A stretch of 64,000 nt of DNA, taken from assembly GCF_001438805.1 (NCBI RefSeq), contig NZ_JQCF01000007.1, positions 62,001 to 126,000 of the forward strand. The letters run 5' to 3'. The notes under the pieces are model-generated. The model ran no database searches. It worked only from the letters and a program-made list of their open reading frames with translations, and had not been told where the DNA came from. How positions within the stretch are numbered: the first letter of the stretch is position 1; the number at the start of each line of letters is the position of its first letter. Made by a program: the position numbers and the translations under genes. Positions 63,523 to 64,000 of the stretch are shown here, piece by piece. This stretch comes from Companilactobacillus kimchiensis (GTDB taxonomy: Bacteria > Bacillota > Bacilli > Lactobacillales > Lactobacillaceae).

Positions 63523-64000
63523 CAGACAAAAAGTTAATCGGTGTTGACCTTGGTGGTACAACAATTAAATTTGCTATTCTTACCGAAAATGGTGAGATTC
63601 AACAAAAATGGAGTATCGAAACAAATATCCTATCTGATGGACAATTTATTATTCCTGATATTATTGATTCAATCAATCATCATCTTAAGATGTATGATAT
63701 GACTCCTGATTTATTTGATGGAATTGGATTGGGTTCACCTGGTACAATCAATCATGAAAAAGGAACAATCAAAGGTGCCTACAACCTTAACTGGACTAAC
63801 TCAGTTTATCCAGTACGCGACATTGAAAAGGGTACAGGTCTTCCTGTAACTATTGAAAATGATGCTAACGTTGCTGCTCTTGGTGAAAGATGGCAAGGTG
63901 CAGGTAACAACGCTAATGATGTTGTCTTTGTAACTTTGGGTACTGGTGTTGGTGGTGGTATCATCGCTAATGGCCAACTATTACAAGGTCAAAATGGTGC
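63519..64000 (+). CDS. glcK: ROK-family glucokinase GlcK, 3' truncated by window edge
   Basis: The first ~160 residues are visible. GTG 63519 overlaps the yqgQ stop and follows AAGGACAG. The phosphate-binding DLGGTTIKFAI, the GIGLGSPGTIN loop, the catalytic Asp in IENDANVAALGE and the second phosphate-binding VTLGTGVGGGII are present. It phosphorylates glucose with ATP and may contribute to catabolite control. The zinc-binding ROK signature lies beyond the window. Confidence 0.94.
   Translation, partial: MTDKKLIGVDLGGTTIKFAILTENGEIQQKWSIETNILSDGQFIIPDIIDSINHHLKMYDMTPDLFDGIGLGSPGTINHEKGTIKGAYNLNWTNSVYPVRDIEKGTGLPVTIENDANVAALGERWQGAGNNANDVVFVTLGTGVGGGIIANGQLLQGQNG

Noticed and set aside
7-63999. 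Mobile elements, CRISPR arrays, tRNA or rRNA genes
   Set aside because: No transposase or integrase frame, no regularly spaced repeats and no tRNA-like cloverleaf with CCA end were seen; the accessory stretches are explained by the operons listed.

Overview
The window is chromosomal DNA of a low-GC Gram-positive bacterium. Gene content and order point to Lactobacillaceae: class A and B penicillin-binding proteins, a DnaB/DnaI primosome loader pair, T-box regulated tRNA synthetases, EcsAB, PrsA, an Nramp manganese transporter, Gram-positive YqeGHK/RsfS and YhaMNO/YheA, and no sporulation or respiratory genes. The genus cannot be fixed from sequence alone; a Companilactobacillus-like species is my guess. 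Both window edges cut genes (a PBP1A at the left, a ROK glucokinase at the right). I see no rRNA, tRNA, prophage, insertion sequence or CRISPR array.

Layout. 1-6.9 kb: PBP1A, YheA/YlbF, then the YhaO-YhaN-YhaM nuclease cluster, closed by a 24-bp perfect terminator hairpin. 6.9-13.7 kb (minus): a four-gene polysaccharide locus made of a GT2-GtrA fusion, a BcsA-like processive synthase with a C-terminal PilZ (c-di-GMP) domain, and two tandem paralogous large membrane proteins. 14.1-18.1 kb (minus): MntH, a universal stress protein, the PrsA foldase, a small YtxH-like protein and a HIT protein. 18.2-25.2 kb: EcsAB, TrmB, a thioredoxin, YtpR, MurC and an MFS exporter. 25.3-38 kb: the conserved replication/repair/translation block polA-mutM-coaE-nrdR-dnaB-dnaI-(T-box)thrS-infC-rpmI-rplT, interrupted between thrS and infC by a small accessory cassette (hypothetical, MerR regulator, NAD-dependent reductase). 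38-44 kb: the ribosome-biogenesis/NAD operon yqeG-yqeH-yhbY-nadD-yqeK-rsfS-yqeM-tmcAL-yceD. 44-49.7 kb: gnd, an OmpR-type two-component system, a lipoprotein and a secreted amidase. 49.7-52.6 kb (minus): an ABC substrate-binding protein with an elaborate leader, YidC and acylphosphatase. 52.6-64 kb: a TrmH-type methyltransferase, T-box pheST, mltG, greA, a HesB-like protein, a class B PBP, rpmG, 5-formyl-THF cyclo-ligase, rhomboid, yqgQ and glcK.

The most unusual material is regulatory. The solitary TrpX-like binding protein (49737-50753, minus) is preceded by a consensus promoter, a 17-codon leader peptide with a strong Shine-Dalgarno and one Trp codon four codons before the stop, a three-way-junction RNA whose first arm overlaps the end of that peptide, and two hairpins, the last a 12-bp terminator directly before the gene. 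This has the layout of ribosome-mediated transcription attenuation, and it carries no T-box signature. Other points: a threonyl-tRNA synthetase whose four editing-site residues are all replaced; IF-3 starting at AUA; two large foldable elements between the pheS T-box terminator and pheS; a MerR operator with a 19-bp promoter spacer; and the PilZ-bearing synthase locus, which implies c-di-GMP control of an exopolysaccharide.
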